Below are positions 22,569 to 34,500 of a stretch of 64,000 nt of DNA, in pieces (positions within the stretch are counted from its first letter, which is position 1; each line of letters opens with the position of its first letter). Origin of the DNA: Phoronis australis. Its lineage: Eukaryota > Phoronida > Phoronidae. The notes under the pieces are model-generated. The model ran no database searches, was not told the DNA's origin, and worked only from the letters and a program-made list of their open reading frames with translations. The position numbers and the translations under genes were made by a program. The stretch covers positions 3,839 to 67,838 of the forward strand of contig NMRA01000385.1 in the NCBI GenBank assembly GCA_002633005.1, given 5' to 3'.

Positions 22569-23915
22569 GGATATCCCAAACCTTATTCACAAAAATTGGC
22601 CATTTTTACGACGTTTCACATGTGTCTAGCAAAATACATCATCTTCATTTACGGGGAAGTTCAAATACAAAATGTATATCGTGTGGCGGAAAAAAGATTT
22701 AGCAGAACCACCTTGGAACCGCACAACCGCGTTACGTGGATATTTGTTTACTACTTATCTTAGGTCAAAGTTTCAAGGGCTTTCAATCAAATCGAATCTT
22801 CCGCCAGGTACAGAGCAGCTTCGTATACCCTCAGTCCTTTCATTCAAAAAGTCACCATGGTGCCGGGGAAGACAAAGACAAAATATAGTTTTGATCCTAA
22901 GGGAGTTGTTCGCCTACATCCATACGACCTTTGGCGTTGAAAACGAATGCTACGAGTCGTCGTATGTCTCTGTGGTCATGAACCCAGCCAGTTGTGAAAA
23001 ACATAAATCCTCACCCTAATTCCTTGATTCAATTAATAAATTGACATTTCGATGTTTCGAGCTCATGTTAACGACATGCTTTGTCTACCGATTCGATTTT
23101 TGTTACCCATTACTTACTTGGTTCCGTATCAGCCTCCCACCACGTGACGTGTAGAGGATATGTGTATAACAGTAAACTTTGACTTTCTTCGGAAAGTAGC
23201 TCGCAAACAACAGTAAGAGTTAGCTGGGAATGGTACGTTTTAATGATATAAAGTTAATCAAGCGCTGCTAAATCAGTTGACATTGATAGTGAATGTTGAA
23301 ACAGCTAACATAGTTAAGGCTTGTATAGGTTATCATATGTGTACCGAAAACAAGTTTTCACCGAATAATTAACCGAAGACTTTAAGATTTTCACTCGTCC
23401 CAGTTTAATCTGTTTTTCTCGGCTTCGACAAATCGACTTTATTTGAACTTAGGAACATGATTTCTCGAAAAAACTTAATATTTGGTCATCAATCTCAAAA
23501 ACACTTTTAGGATTTTCGATACAAATGCCTAGTCTTTGGATAATGTGACAAAGACGAATACGACTTCATTTTTTCACAAAAACACCTTACGTTTTTCGAG
23601 TTGATTTGTCATAGAAACCACCCGAAGGACTAATCGAAAATTTCTAATAACGTTTTTGAGGTAACTGGTGATGTTTTCATTTAAAAAACTTCATGAAAAT
23701 CGACCTAGGGGTTATATTGCTATGAATGTACCTTTTTAAAAATGAAATTTTGAATTAAAAAGGGTTCTTACGTGAAAATAATAATGGTACATATTTACAA
23801 AAAGTATTTTCATATTCCCTGATTTTTTTCTTTCAGAAATATACATTTACAAGTTGACAAAGCTTTTTGATATACGAGTTAGAATGGAAGTCACTAAATA
23901 AGGTTTGAGATAACC
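22569..23915. mobile_element. TTAA-flanked TIR element E
   Basis: The ends are TTAA/GGATATCCCAAACCTTATT and AATAAGGTTTGAGATAACC/TTAA, about 19-bp inverted repeats with two mismatches, flanked by TTAA at 22,565 and 23,916. About 1.35 kb. Its left TTAA is the right TTAA of copy B, so the two elements abut. It contains a 115-codon ORF (22,672-23,019) of unknown nature and a block (about 23,455-23,685) that recurs inverted at 37,020-37,235. Confidence 0.7.
23455..23685 (+). repeat. Repeat R8, copy 1 (inside element E)
   Basis: Aligns, in reverse orientation, with 37,020-37,235: TCAAAAACAC...TTAGGATTTTC, GACAAAGACGAATAC, GAGTTGATTTGTCATAGAAA, ATCGAAAATT and GTTTTTGAGGTAA occur in order. It implies a second, partial copy of element E in intron 1 of the lipid-transfer gene. 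Confidence 0.75.
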
Positions 23916-24117
23916 TTAAATGAGGGATAACACTTCATTACATACCGGGACGAAAGTGTTTTGTCGGAGAATGTATGAATATTTTTTGATCTGGTTGTAT
24001 TTTGCTTGTTACTTAACTTGCTTACATCGTTGGAAATAGGAACAACCCACTATTCCAAAGGTTCACTAGTCCGATAAAATTTCGGACTCGAGTGCATCAA
24101 ATATACTTTGCATCTGT

Positions 24118-24290
24118 GGCAGATTGTTACCCACCTTTACAGCTCAACATATTATATAACGTTTGTATTTATCTATATCTGCAGAAGTTTAGTTTGTCAT
24201 AATATATATGACCTTTTATCTCACCTATACGTGTTGTTTCACTGTAAACTAGCTTCGGTATCGCTTCGCAATTAGCGCATATAAATATTA
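24118..24290 (+). repeat. Dispersed repeat R7, copy 1
   Basis: Shares ACCCACCTTTACAGCTCAAC, GTTTGTATTTATCTAT, TTAGTTTGTCATAA, ACCTTTTATCTCACCTA and TTAGCGCATATAAATA with 26,879-27,028. A short inverted piece lies at 50,481-50,558. Non-coding, with the character of a SINE or MITE fragment. Confidence 0.8.
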
Positions 24291-24652
24291 TTTAAGTATT
24301 AAATTATTTTATGTAAGCTATACTGCTTCGTCCTCATTATCATATTGTTTGGATTCTCGGGTCAGTGACCCTCTTTGTTCTATGATTATTATGCCGTATA
24401 CATACAAAGGCAGTTTGAGACACTCGCATGAAATTACGGGCTGGTCAGTCCTGTGTCACACTGCCGCGTCAGCCCTTAGCTAGCCTCAGTGCCAGCTACC
24501 AGTATGAAAACTAAACAGCTTGTTAGTAGGCCTATACAGCATTGCATCAAGGCTACCCTTATAGGCCTACCTTGTCGCTGGCCACAGCACTCGCTCAAAC
24601 GAGGTTTATTCAGAAGTTGTTGGCTTTCAACAGAGATTTTCCCAGACTTTGT

Positions 24653-24884
24653 ATGAGCGCACCAAGCCTAAAAAATGGGGGCTGGAATTTTTGGGAATGT
24701 CTATCATTTACTATACGATTCACTCGGTACGTTCAGAGCTATGAATTGCAAGACGCTAAATTTTGGTACTTCCTGTCTTCTAGTGGAATATTGTCTCATT
24801 TTCTACCTTTTTTCGGAGATCGGGCTTCTCTGACTGAGGCAGACCTTTTTCCATTTCTCCAAATAGGGGGCTCGTTCGAGCACA
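24653..24884 (+). mobile_element. MITE-like repeat family R5, copy 2
   Basis: Starts ATGAGCGCACCAAGCCTAAA and keeps the GTACGTTCAGAGCTAT, TGTCTCATTTTCT and GAGGCAGACCTTTTTCC blocks. The right terminus is eroded. The 129-codon ORF across it is not conserved in the other copies. Confidence 0.7.
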
Positions 24885-26382
24885 TAAGTATGACAAGTCC
24901 AATACAAAATGTTATAATTTTTTATTCATAAAGCCAAAATGATTCAACCTTTTAACATAATAAGTAACTTAAAATGCACAATACTTTACAACATTTAGCA
25001 TTACAAACACTATTCAACAACAAAAGTTTCCATGATATGAAAGTGGACACACATGTAACTATTACCATGGTGACGGAATAATGTTTCCTTACACCAGAAT
25101 TTGACAAGCATGATTAAAAAAAAATATGTAGTTGCAAGGAACAAGAATTGGAGGCTTGAAGCTTCACAATCCAATATAGCTTATTTCTCAAATTAAGATT
25201 ATTCATATTGTTGACTTTATAACCTGAATTAAGAAGCAATAAGTTACAAAACATGACTTGAAAGTAATTGAGACTTGAAATTTAGAAAAATATGAATCAT
25301 TTTGTGACACCTAACCAAGCCTTGAACAGCAGTTGACAGTCAAACAATAAACCATTTCAAAATTATTTCAACTATTTTTAGCTTAGTGTAAGATAACCTG
25401 AATGGGAAATTCACAGTAAAATAATTCGAATATATCTTATATTTTTGCACAAAAAAACACGAAAATTGAACAAAATTCCTTTTTTGTCAAAATGTATCAA
25501 CGTCACAAAGTAACAGAATGAACATGTCTTCCAGTTCAGCAAAAGTCGCTATGTTGTCGGTACCGCCAGAAATGAGACGAAGTCCAATTGGAATTGTGAG
25601 CACATTTATCACTTAATGAGTAACAACTGCGAGGCTGAATTTTGGGGAACACTGTTGAATCGTGCATAATGGTAAGTAAAGATATGTCTCACTAAATTTC
25701 ACCGTAAATTGTTGAGAAAACAATTTACACAAATTTTTAAACTCGTAACTTATCCCGCTGTTCTCCAATATGACCGACGCGATCCAAACAAAGTGACCAA
25801 AATTTCGCCACAAAAATTACAATAACTTTACACTGTTTTCCCCGATTTCGATACTTTTTCGATTTTTCTGAGTAGAATGCACCACCTTTCCGATGAAATC
25901 AAAGTACTTTTTCAACACGAGAAAAAAATCAAAACAAAAAAATGGTTCGACTCAAGTTGGTCCCCAGGTTCGACCGCCCTACGTAAGGAACTAAACACCA
26001 ATGCTATTTTAACATAATAAGTACTCGTAACATTCCAAAAATATTCAATGACCACTAACTACAAACTATAAATACACTTCATATGCAAACGAATCACAAG
26101 ATATTACTAATAAAACAAAATAATGAAGACTTTTCGAGCAAGCGATAGCGCATTCAGTTACAAGGCAAAAATGGCGGAGTTCAGGGCAAGTTCCTGAACT
26201 GATGAGCCGGAAATGTGCGTACGGAAATAACCGATGACAGCCGCTCACAGAGAAGGGTCAAATACTGTTTAAAAAATCGCTTTTGGCAAGAAAGTCGAAA
26301 AGAATATAAAGAAAAGGTGTCGAAAATAAGATTTTATTTAGCAACTATTTTCGGATACTGGAACCACATGGGCATTTTGAGA
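24885..26382. other. Intergenic, nothing recognised
   Basis: AT-rich with only ORFs of 66 codons or fewer. No repeat partner was seen. Confidence 0.5.
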
Positions 26383-26791
26383 CCAGGGCCCGGTCTCTAA
26401 TCTTTGTACTTGAAACGAACTCGAAATTATTTTTGGAAATTTCTCTGCTCCTTTTGTGCGAACTTAAGATAAATGGTTATCAGACTGTGCTCGAATACAT
26501 TATAGTTTATGCATAGGAGTTTCTAGTTCAAGTTTGCCCTTGAAGACCCTTATATTCGTGCTACAAACTCGAGTAAAAACTCGAAATTTCGAGTTCAAAC
26601 TCGAACTTATTGCTTTAATATTGGGTTTACAAACTGTGAACTAAGGGCAATAAATTATCTACGTAAGTTATTGTGTACTCGAGCATAGAATAATAGACAC
26701 TTATCTTGAGTTCGCCCAAAAGTAGAGTAGAAAATGTCAAACATAATTTCGAGTTCCATTTCGAGTAAAAAGATTGGAGACCGGGCCCAGG
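26383..26791 (+). mobile_element. TIR element family R6, copy 2 (best preserved)
   Basis: The left end CCAGGGCCCGGTCTCTAATC and the right end (reverse complement CCTGGGCCCGGTCTCCAATC) continue as inverted repeats for about 45 bp through TTT.TACT.GAAA and GAACTCGAAATTAT. About 409 bp and non-coding, with many CGAGTT / AACTCG words internally. This is a MITE by structure, with related copies at 9,655 and 48,495. Confidence 0.8.
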
Positions 26792-26878
26792 ACTTTAATT
26801 TTCCCATGTCGCTGTCCCGGTGTTGCTGTTTTGCTTTCGCATATTGTTGCTTCTCTTCCTAGTTCAACACTTGATGTC

Positions 26879-27028
26879 CGGCAAATTGTCACCCACCTTT
26901 ACAGCTCAACATATTATACAACGTTTGTATTTATCTATTTTTGTAGTTTAGTTTGTCATAACTTTTATGACCTTTTATCTCACCTACACGTGTTGTTTCA
27001 CCGCTTCGCAGTTAGCGCATATAAATAC
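26879..27028 (+). repeat. Dispersed repeat R7, copy 2
   Basis: Very similar to 24,118-24,290, with a ~25-bp deletion before CGCTTCGCA.TTAGCGCATA. Confidence 0.8.
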
Positions 27029-27198
27029 TTTTTCATGCAACAGGTGGTGTAGTACCTATGCTCAAACAACGCTCGGATTTCAAGCGCATGCGAAATTGTC
27101 CGCATGTCTTTCGAATGTGTAAAATGAGTACGTGACTGAGCTACCAGTAGTTTAGGGCCACTGCGCCTCAAACTCACTCATCGGTGCCACGCGCATGC

Positions 27199-27352
27199 AT
27201 GGACGGCGCAGCACTGAAAAAAGTGGGGGCCGGGCCGCAGCCCCCTCAACCCCCTGTGGTGCATCGCAGCCTATAGACCATGTGCGGCGTAGCACTGAAA
27301 AAAGTGGTTGGTAGCCCCCCCAGCCCCCTATGGTGCGCCGCCCATGACATGG
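27199..27352 (+). mobile_element. GC-rich TIR repeat R4, tandem pair
   Basis: Two head-to-tail units, each starting G(G)CGGCGCAGCACTGAAAAAA or GCGGCGTAGCACTGAAAAAA and carrying CCCCC.CA.CCCCCT.TGGTG. The pair ends GGTGCGCCGCCCATG, the inverse of the start. A related partial unit lies at 27,869-27,930 and an inverted one at 18,445. Confidence 0.65.
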
Positions 27353-27868
27353 TTGGATCGAAACAAAATGTAGTTAACAGGCTACTCTGTCCCTGCCAGT
27401 CTTCACGAAGTGGGAGCCGGAGCCTCATAAAACCGACGCTGTGATTGAACTGAGCTCATTTATAAACAATGTAATCAAAGGTTTAAGAACTATATAACTT
27501 TTGCACACCGTTCTGGCTCACTAGCAGACAATTATAGTTATGATCTGTCGGAGTTCTGGTTTCGAAATTGTGGAGATTCGAAGTAGGGAACTTTCGATGG
27601 AAGCGCACCTTCGGAGTGACTTCTCAGTAGCGGACTTTCGGAGTAGTGAACCTTCGGAATAGTGACATTATAGCCTAACTTTGGAAATCTTTTCCATCAA
27701 GTTTGTTGCTCGCCTGCGAGGCTGTGCGCCATTGGCACTGATTGACAAGTGGAGACTTTCTTCATTGACCAAAAAAAAGTTTTTATTAGGCCTAGACCTA
27801 CTTTTCCCTAATAATATGAACATGCTCGTCGGGGTTTCTTTCTTAGTGCAAGAAAATACGGTAGTTTG

Positions 27869-27930
27869 TGGGCGGCGCAGCACCTAAAAGAGTGAGAGGC
27901 TATAGCCCCCCAGCCGCCGGCTACGGGCCT
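27869..27930 (+). repeat. GC-rich repeat R4, partial copy
   Basis: Begins GGGCGGCGCAGCACCTAAAA and continues GGCTATAGCCCCCCAGCC, matching the first half of the R4 unit. Confidence 0.55.
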
Positions 27931-28338
27931 GCATGTTTTAAAAGGCTCGCGATTTGTTATATCATAAAAGATAAAAGAAAATATAGACCATTCAAATTTC
28001 GACGCTATGCAAGCTGCCCCGCGGCTTGCAAGAGACGTAGACACGACAGCCCTCCAAAGGAAACTATCCAATCAAAAGCATTGCCTTAACTACAGCGGAC
28101 TCTTGCGTCAACTGTTAAGTAATTCCTGTCGCTACTTTTGTTAGGTGACAAGCTCGGGGTGATCGGGCTATTCACCCGTAGCAATCGAGCGTAATGGCTT
28201 GCTATACACAAACGGCTGGGGAACAATTTGAAGAGTGACGTAAGCAGGTCTAGCAGCGTTTTTGGAGCACTGCCCCAGTGACCGACAAACGTACAGTGGA
28301 AGATTAAATTTGAGAATTTTATCGGCAATTTGATCGCC
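27931..28338. promoter_or_regulatory. Upstream region of the lipid-transfer gene
   Basis: About 400 bp between the last repeat and the initiator ATG. No TATA box is apparent. The 5' UTR and start site cannot be placed from sequence alone, and an upstream non-coding exon is possible. Confidence 0.3.
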
Positions 28339-28506
28339 ATGGAATCGGTGATCGTGATCTGTTCGCTTTTCATCTTACTTTATGGTGTAAAAGACGGCAT
28401 CGGATTATCTCCAGACGTGAGGTTTTTGCCCGGGATAGATTATCACTACACCTACAAATCTGACTCGGACGTTCTCGGGGCACAGAACGTGACTCACATT
28501 ATCAAG
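28339..28506 (+). CDS. LLTP gene exon 1 (residues 1-56)
   Basis: ATG in good context (GCCATGG) opens MESVIVICSLFILLYGVKDG, a classic signal peptide with cleavage expected near residue 22. It continues with FLPGIDYHYTY, the first strand of LPD_N, and an NVT glycosylation sequon. It ends AAG/GTAACT in phase 0. An in-frame TTG nine bases upstream is not the start. Confidence 0.85.
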
Positions 28507-31500
28507 GTAACTAGTCGTTAGATGCAGTTTTCATAAGTTCCATCTGGCTAATGTTGATATTTGTTAATTGTCTTTTATGACACTCTGGCGACGTATTTCA
28601 GGGTTTCCATGCGTTAAAGAATCCAATTGAATACTCGGAGTTAAAAATGTTGAAAATTAGCTGGAGATGAAATGACAGCGCTTTGTAATCGCACTTCACA
28701 GGAAGTCACAGGCCTTTACGTCAGCGAATGTCTGGCAGACAACGGCAATGGATTTTTATAGTTCTGGTCGATACCAATAACTTTAAAAAGTTTCTCGCAT
28801 CCAACAATAATCGCAAAAGTGCCGTTTTGGCAGTTAAAGCGATAACGTCTCCATAGCATTGGATCGTCATCGTACACAACTCTTACTGATGCCGAATCAC
28901 TGGTTGTTATGGTTCGGGCTATTCAGGGCAATAGAAAAATGTGCCAACTTGGCTTACTTCGAAACATCATATGTCGGAAAGGGCATGTCGGATTCATGGG
29001 AAAATTTCAAAATATTACGCTTTAAGCTTTGTACTCCAAAATGATATTAAGGATCATTTTTGAATTTTCAGTTCTCAGTTTTGTATAGGGAACCATAGGA
29101 CTTTTATGATTTTCATGAAAAATTAAAAAATGCATAAAACGAAAAGAACATGGTTACGTTAAAAACTAATAGCGTTTTTGCCATTCCAACATAGAAAATT
29201 TTTATCAAACGAAACTTGGTCATGTTATATATTGATATCGTTGTTTTGACATCAACCGTAATGATGACAACACGTGCGAACTCTTACTTGCGCTAAGAGA
29301 TATGTGGCGGAGAATGTGAAGGGTTTCGCATCCGTGTAAGGGTTCTGGAAACCATTAGAATAACTTGCTTTCCGCCCCAAACAGAAGTAACCAGATACTT
29401 GTGGTCTTGTTGACGGGAAAGACTAGGTACTTCGAGCAAAAAATGTTTGGACAACCGAATAGTGAAGCACCCTTGAACAGAGCTGCCCGCGGTCAAATAA
29501 TGCAAGACAGTTACTGGCGAAGAGGCCAGACCGGAGGCGTAACTATGGGGAGGGGTCGGGAAAGTAACACCGGTTCAGGGTGGCAGAGAAAGCAATTGGA
29601 CAAGGGGTTTAGACAAGGGGATGCTCCAAATTTGAGTGGTTTCATGTGGACTAATTATCCGTCTTTGACAAGCTTGCCCTTATGTTCAACTTTAAGTGTT
29701 GGTACAAATATAAAGTAATAATAATTGTTAACTAAGCACCACTATCTCGTGTTATTTGCTAATCTAAGTCAGATTCGCGTTTCAATAAAAATTTAAGTAT
29801 TTCATGTGAATTTTCCAAAAATGCCGTGCAAAATACCTGACACACATTATCACATATCATCTTTTGAAACATAATAAAAATGACTCATTCCTTTTTATTC
29901 AAATGATTCGCTCACACTTCGATATGGGCTGTAAGAAATTGAATTGGATTTTAGCGGAAAACTAATTTAAGTAGTGCCCAGCCTCATTACATATGTCACA
30001 GAAGAATCTAATGCCCTTTTATGCCAAGAGCAACTGAATACAGGTTGATGATCAATCCAAATATTAGAGTTAGAGGGGGATAGAATAAAATAAAGGCATC
30101 TCAGAAGTGTGAGCGTTAGCGATAAAACTAGTTTATAAAGATGAATACATCAGCCAAAAATACTTTTTACGTCCTTACGATTGATACTTATTGGGCATCT
30201 CCGGTCTGTCTAAAATGCTCGATCTCTAAGTTCTTTAGTGGCCTGAGGTGGGGTTACTTTCCATCCAGGCTATGTAAAGCTTGTCCTATCTTGATCAACG
30301 TTTGTCATGTCAAAAAACACATGGCTTGGTTTCAAATGTAATGTAAGTTTATCTACTGTTTTTCTCAAGCAGAAACCCTTTTAACTTTTAGAAAAATTCT
30401 TTCTGATTCGTTTTCGTTATTCAAGCAATTAAGCCAAAATGTATTCTTAAATAATGCTCTCAGAGGGGTCATTCGGATATCATCTCACTCAGCACTCGTT
30501 GGCCAACCTTCTTGGGCACTACAAAACATCGCTACATCCAGCCTTCAATTATTTCTTTGTTGAGGAAACCAAGACCGAGACCCTATTCATGAACACTCGG
30601 CGGCGCGCTTACGTAAACAAAGGGGGGGGGGGTTACATCAGTCTGTAGGCCCTTTCGTACTGACTTAACTCCGGTCTGAACGGAGCGTCGACGTAAACAG
30701 CGCAGTTAACTGGACCGTTCATTCTGGCTTCGGTAGTTAATAAACATCAAAGTAAGCGGTTGTGTGCCGCTGTCGTCATCGAAGTTATCGCAAGGTAGCG
30801 TTGCACGTTAAGATTTTTTCAATGTTTCAATTTGGAAATAATTACATGTGCTAAAAGACATTAAACTTATTTTTAAATCGATTATCAGAGCAAAATATAA
30901 GCAGCTATTAGTGACGGCACTAACTTGTAACTGTTGACGATAACAGTAGCACCTGGCGATAACTACGATTGGACCGGAGTTAAGCGTTCATACTGCACCA
31001 CAGCGTCGACGCTGCGGTCTACTGGAGCTGTTAACTGCGATCCAGGACCGGAGTTAAGCGTTCATACTGACCGCAACTCCCCAAACCGTCGAAGCGTCGA
31101 CGTTAGTATGAAAGGCCCTTGTCGCGTCAATATGGCTCACGAATAGGTAAAACATTAGCTTTGACAATAGCACATGAGCTAGTACCCGACAGAAACTGAG
31201 GACAAAATATGCAACATTTTTAGAAATAGACATAGATAAGAGAAACAGTCAAACGGATGACAGTGTTGGTCTAAAACGTTACAATCCTACAACACTCACA
31301 ACTTTGATACTCACATGACGTCATCAAAAAATGTAAATTCCACATTCTATCTCCGATGACCATGTGCATGAAAGTCTGGTATACAGGGCGTATTTGTACT
31401 GCAGGTTATATGCTTCACAGCCAAAACATTTCCCAGACTGCATGGACCATAGACATCACATAGTATGGCATGGACCAACCTTTTTATAAGTACAAAAACC

Positions 31501-34500
31501 CCAGAGCATAACATTTTCCTACAGAAACTATTACGTGTTTTCCATTTTGCTCTGAAAAACAAGTGTTCACAGGATGAAGTAGTCGTTGAAGACATAACGT
31601 AGGGCACGAAGTGAAACTGGGTTCGTTGTACTTTCTTGTTGTTTTGAATTTCACACGGGGCAACAGTAAATATAATGTGTTATAGTATGTAGAAATTCCA
31701 AATCACTAGTTTACATTTTTATCAAGTAAGAGACGTATTCTGAAACTTGGAGCACTGACCCCGACGTGAAACCTTTTTACAAATGATTGACACTTGGCTA
31801 TCAAAATCAGTTTTGTCTAGTATTTTTCTTAACAATTTTACATTGTTTTTAAATTTGACGATTTTTCGTAAATAGTGAATCATATAAACATCCCGCATAA
31901 CAGTTTTTTTACTAGGTTAAAGTTTATTCGAAAAGACCTCGCACATTGTATTGCAAAAGCAGAATGTACATACCCTGTCCTAACAGAACATAATTTAGTA
32001 ACAGTTTTTTACTAGGTTAAAGCATATTCGAAAAGACCTTGCACATTGTATTGCAAAAGCAGAATGTACATACCCTGTCCTAACAGAACATAATTTAGCA
32101 TGAGATGTCAGTGTACGTTGCCTCATTAGGTCATCACAAGGTCAGATATTGGGAAGGGTTTCGAGATGAATGACGAATAAACTGAAACTTAGACTGGTAA
32201 AATCTTCTGCTTACCTGATCATTTGCAAACAATTAAAGTATCAGTGAAAATTTTATAAACTTTCCGCATCAGTGATTTTTGTGACAAAGGCAACTTCTGT
32301 GGTTCGATTGGTCGTTACTAGTTGACTGGATGATACATTCATATCACTTCCGTTTTCTACAGACTTAGGGTACAATATATATATACTCATAATTTGATCA
32401 TATGATCTTCATTAATGTTATATTACAGTTCACACGTTCTTGCATTTTCCACCAGTGTTCTAAAGTTTGCTGTCTCTGCAACTAGTGACAACTTCTGTAA
32501 AATACAAAATAGACACAAATTCTAATTAGTAGGGTGGCCCGAAAGTATCGTTACTGTTTTAGTTAAACTATTCGTTTTTCACTTAAGTAGAAATAATTCA
32601 ACCTAGGTGGAAATTATTTTCACCGGGGTGTAAATTATTTCAACGTAGATGGATTTTTTCACCAGGGTGCAAATTATTACAAAATCCTGAAAATCCTGAC
32701 AGCGTTTTTGAAATTGATGAATAAATGTAAAGTTTGGAAAGTTTCTGTATAACAATACCTCAGAACCCTTTTGGGTATTTCTCAGTGGCGTTGGACGCCT
32801 CTGTTGCTCGTATGAAGTCTGTGAGGTCCTGCGCTATCAACATGAAAAGCCTTCTTTCATTGACCAAAGATTTGTTGATAGACCTAGCCATACTTGTTTC
32901 ACAGTGCTGTTAACAAGAAGCCCTGCCCACGTTGGGACTTTTTGCAGGAAAACGAAAGCTGCAGTGAAGTTACTTATGCTAAATAGAAACGCATTTTTTG
33001 TTGTTGTTCAATTACCTTGCCGTAGTGGTTAGGTTGGGACTGGACCCCCTGGCTACGGACCTGTAAGGGTACACAATGGAACCGCTCTTTGCTTAGCGAG
33101 AGATTCGATTTGAGTGACAGCCTGTAACCGTTGTCATAGATTAACTTTATGTTGGCGGAGTGCAATACCACTTGATTACTGGCAGGGCGCTTAGGTCACC
33201 GGCCCTACTATTTCAGCGAATGTCTGGCTAAGAACGTGAAGCATTGGTGACAGTAATTGCCTGTCAGAAAATCAACGGATCTTTTTGTTTTATTGCGCCC
33301 GTCAAGGATATTTACTTCAAGAAGTCTGCACCATCCAAAAATTACACCAAAAATGCGCTTTTCTTTGGATTTATGGGTTTTCTGTGGCACCGACTCCTAG
33401 CCACTAAAACCCGCAACTTGTTTTTAACAGTTATAGCTCCCGCTGTAAACAATTGCTATTAAGTATAAGTTACAACTTTTGTAACATCGTTTATTTAATG
33501 TGTACAGGACAATAGGCTTATTGAAGTCATTAGCATTGACCAAAGTCATCAACCCTGTTCCAAATCGTCAACTCTCAATTTGGTCTTCCAAAGCGCTGAA
33601 TTTAATCNAATATTACGCTTTAAGCTTTGTACTCCAAAATAATATTAAGGATCATTTTTGAATTTTCAGTTCTCAGTTTTGCATAGGGAACCATAGGACT
33701 TTTATGATTTTCATGAAAAATTAAAAAATGCATAAAACGAAAAGAACATGGTTACGTTAAAAACTAATAGGGTTTTTGCCATTCCAACATAGAAAATTTT
33801 TATCAACGAAACTTGGTCATGTTCTATATTGATATCGTTGTTTTGACATCAACCGTAATGATGACAACACGTGCGAACTCTTACTTGCGCTAAGAGATAT
33901 GCGACGGAGAATGCGAAGGGTTTCGCATCCGTGTAAGGGTTCTGGAAACCATTAGAATAACTTGCTTACCGCCCCAAACAGAAGTAACCAGATACTTGTG
34001 ATCTTGTTGACGGGAAAGACTAGGTACTTCGAGCAAAAAAATGTTTGGACAACCGAATAGTGAAGCACCCTTGAACAGAGCTGCCGGCGGTCAAATAATG
34101 CAAGACAGTTACTGGCGAAGAGGCCAGACCGGAGGCGTAACTATGGGGAGGGGTCGGGAAAGTAACACCGGTTCAGGGTGGCAGAGAAAGCAATTGAACA
34201 AGGGGTTTAGACAAGGGGATACTCCAAATTTGAGTGGTTTCATGTGGACTAATTATCCGTCTTTGACAAGCTTGCCCTTATGTTCAACTTCAAGTGTTGG
34301 TACAAATATAAAGTAATAATAATTGTTAACTAAGCACCACTATCTCGTGTTATTTGCTAATCTAAGTCAGATTCGCGTTTCAATAAAAATTTAAGTATTT
34401 CATGTGAATTTTCCAAAAATGCCGTGCAAAATACCTGACACACATTATCACATATCATCTTTTGAAACATAATAAAAATGACTCATTCCTTTTTATTCAA

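Larger units (their letters stand above)
29013..33606 (+). repeat. Intron 1 tandem duplication, copy 1
   Basis: Begins AATATTACGCTTTAAGCTTT and ends CCAAAGCGCTGAATTTAATC, directly before a single N. Near-identical to 33,608-38,099. It differs by a ~470-bp insertion (30,648-31,118), a ~100-bp internal tandem duplication (31,900-32,100), ~460 bp absent from copy 2 (about 32,062-32,523), and a stretch missing at about 32,680. No exon lies inside. Confidence 0.95.

Noticed and set aside
29365-29718. 117-codon ORF repeated at 34,041-34,316
   Set aside because: Its apparent conservation is only the intron 1 duplication. The reading frame shows no family and lies within an intron.
32974-33171. Identical 65-codon minus-strand ORFs at 32,974 and 37,467
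   Set aside because: Identity comes from the duplicated assembly segment, not from selection.
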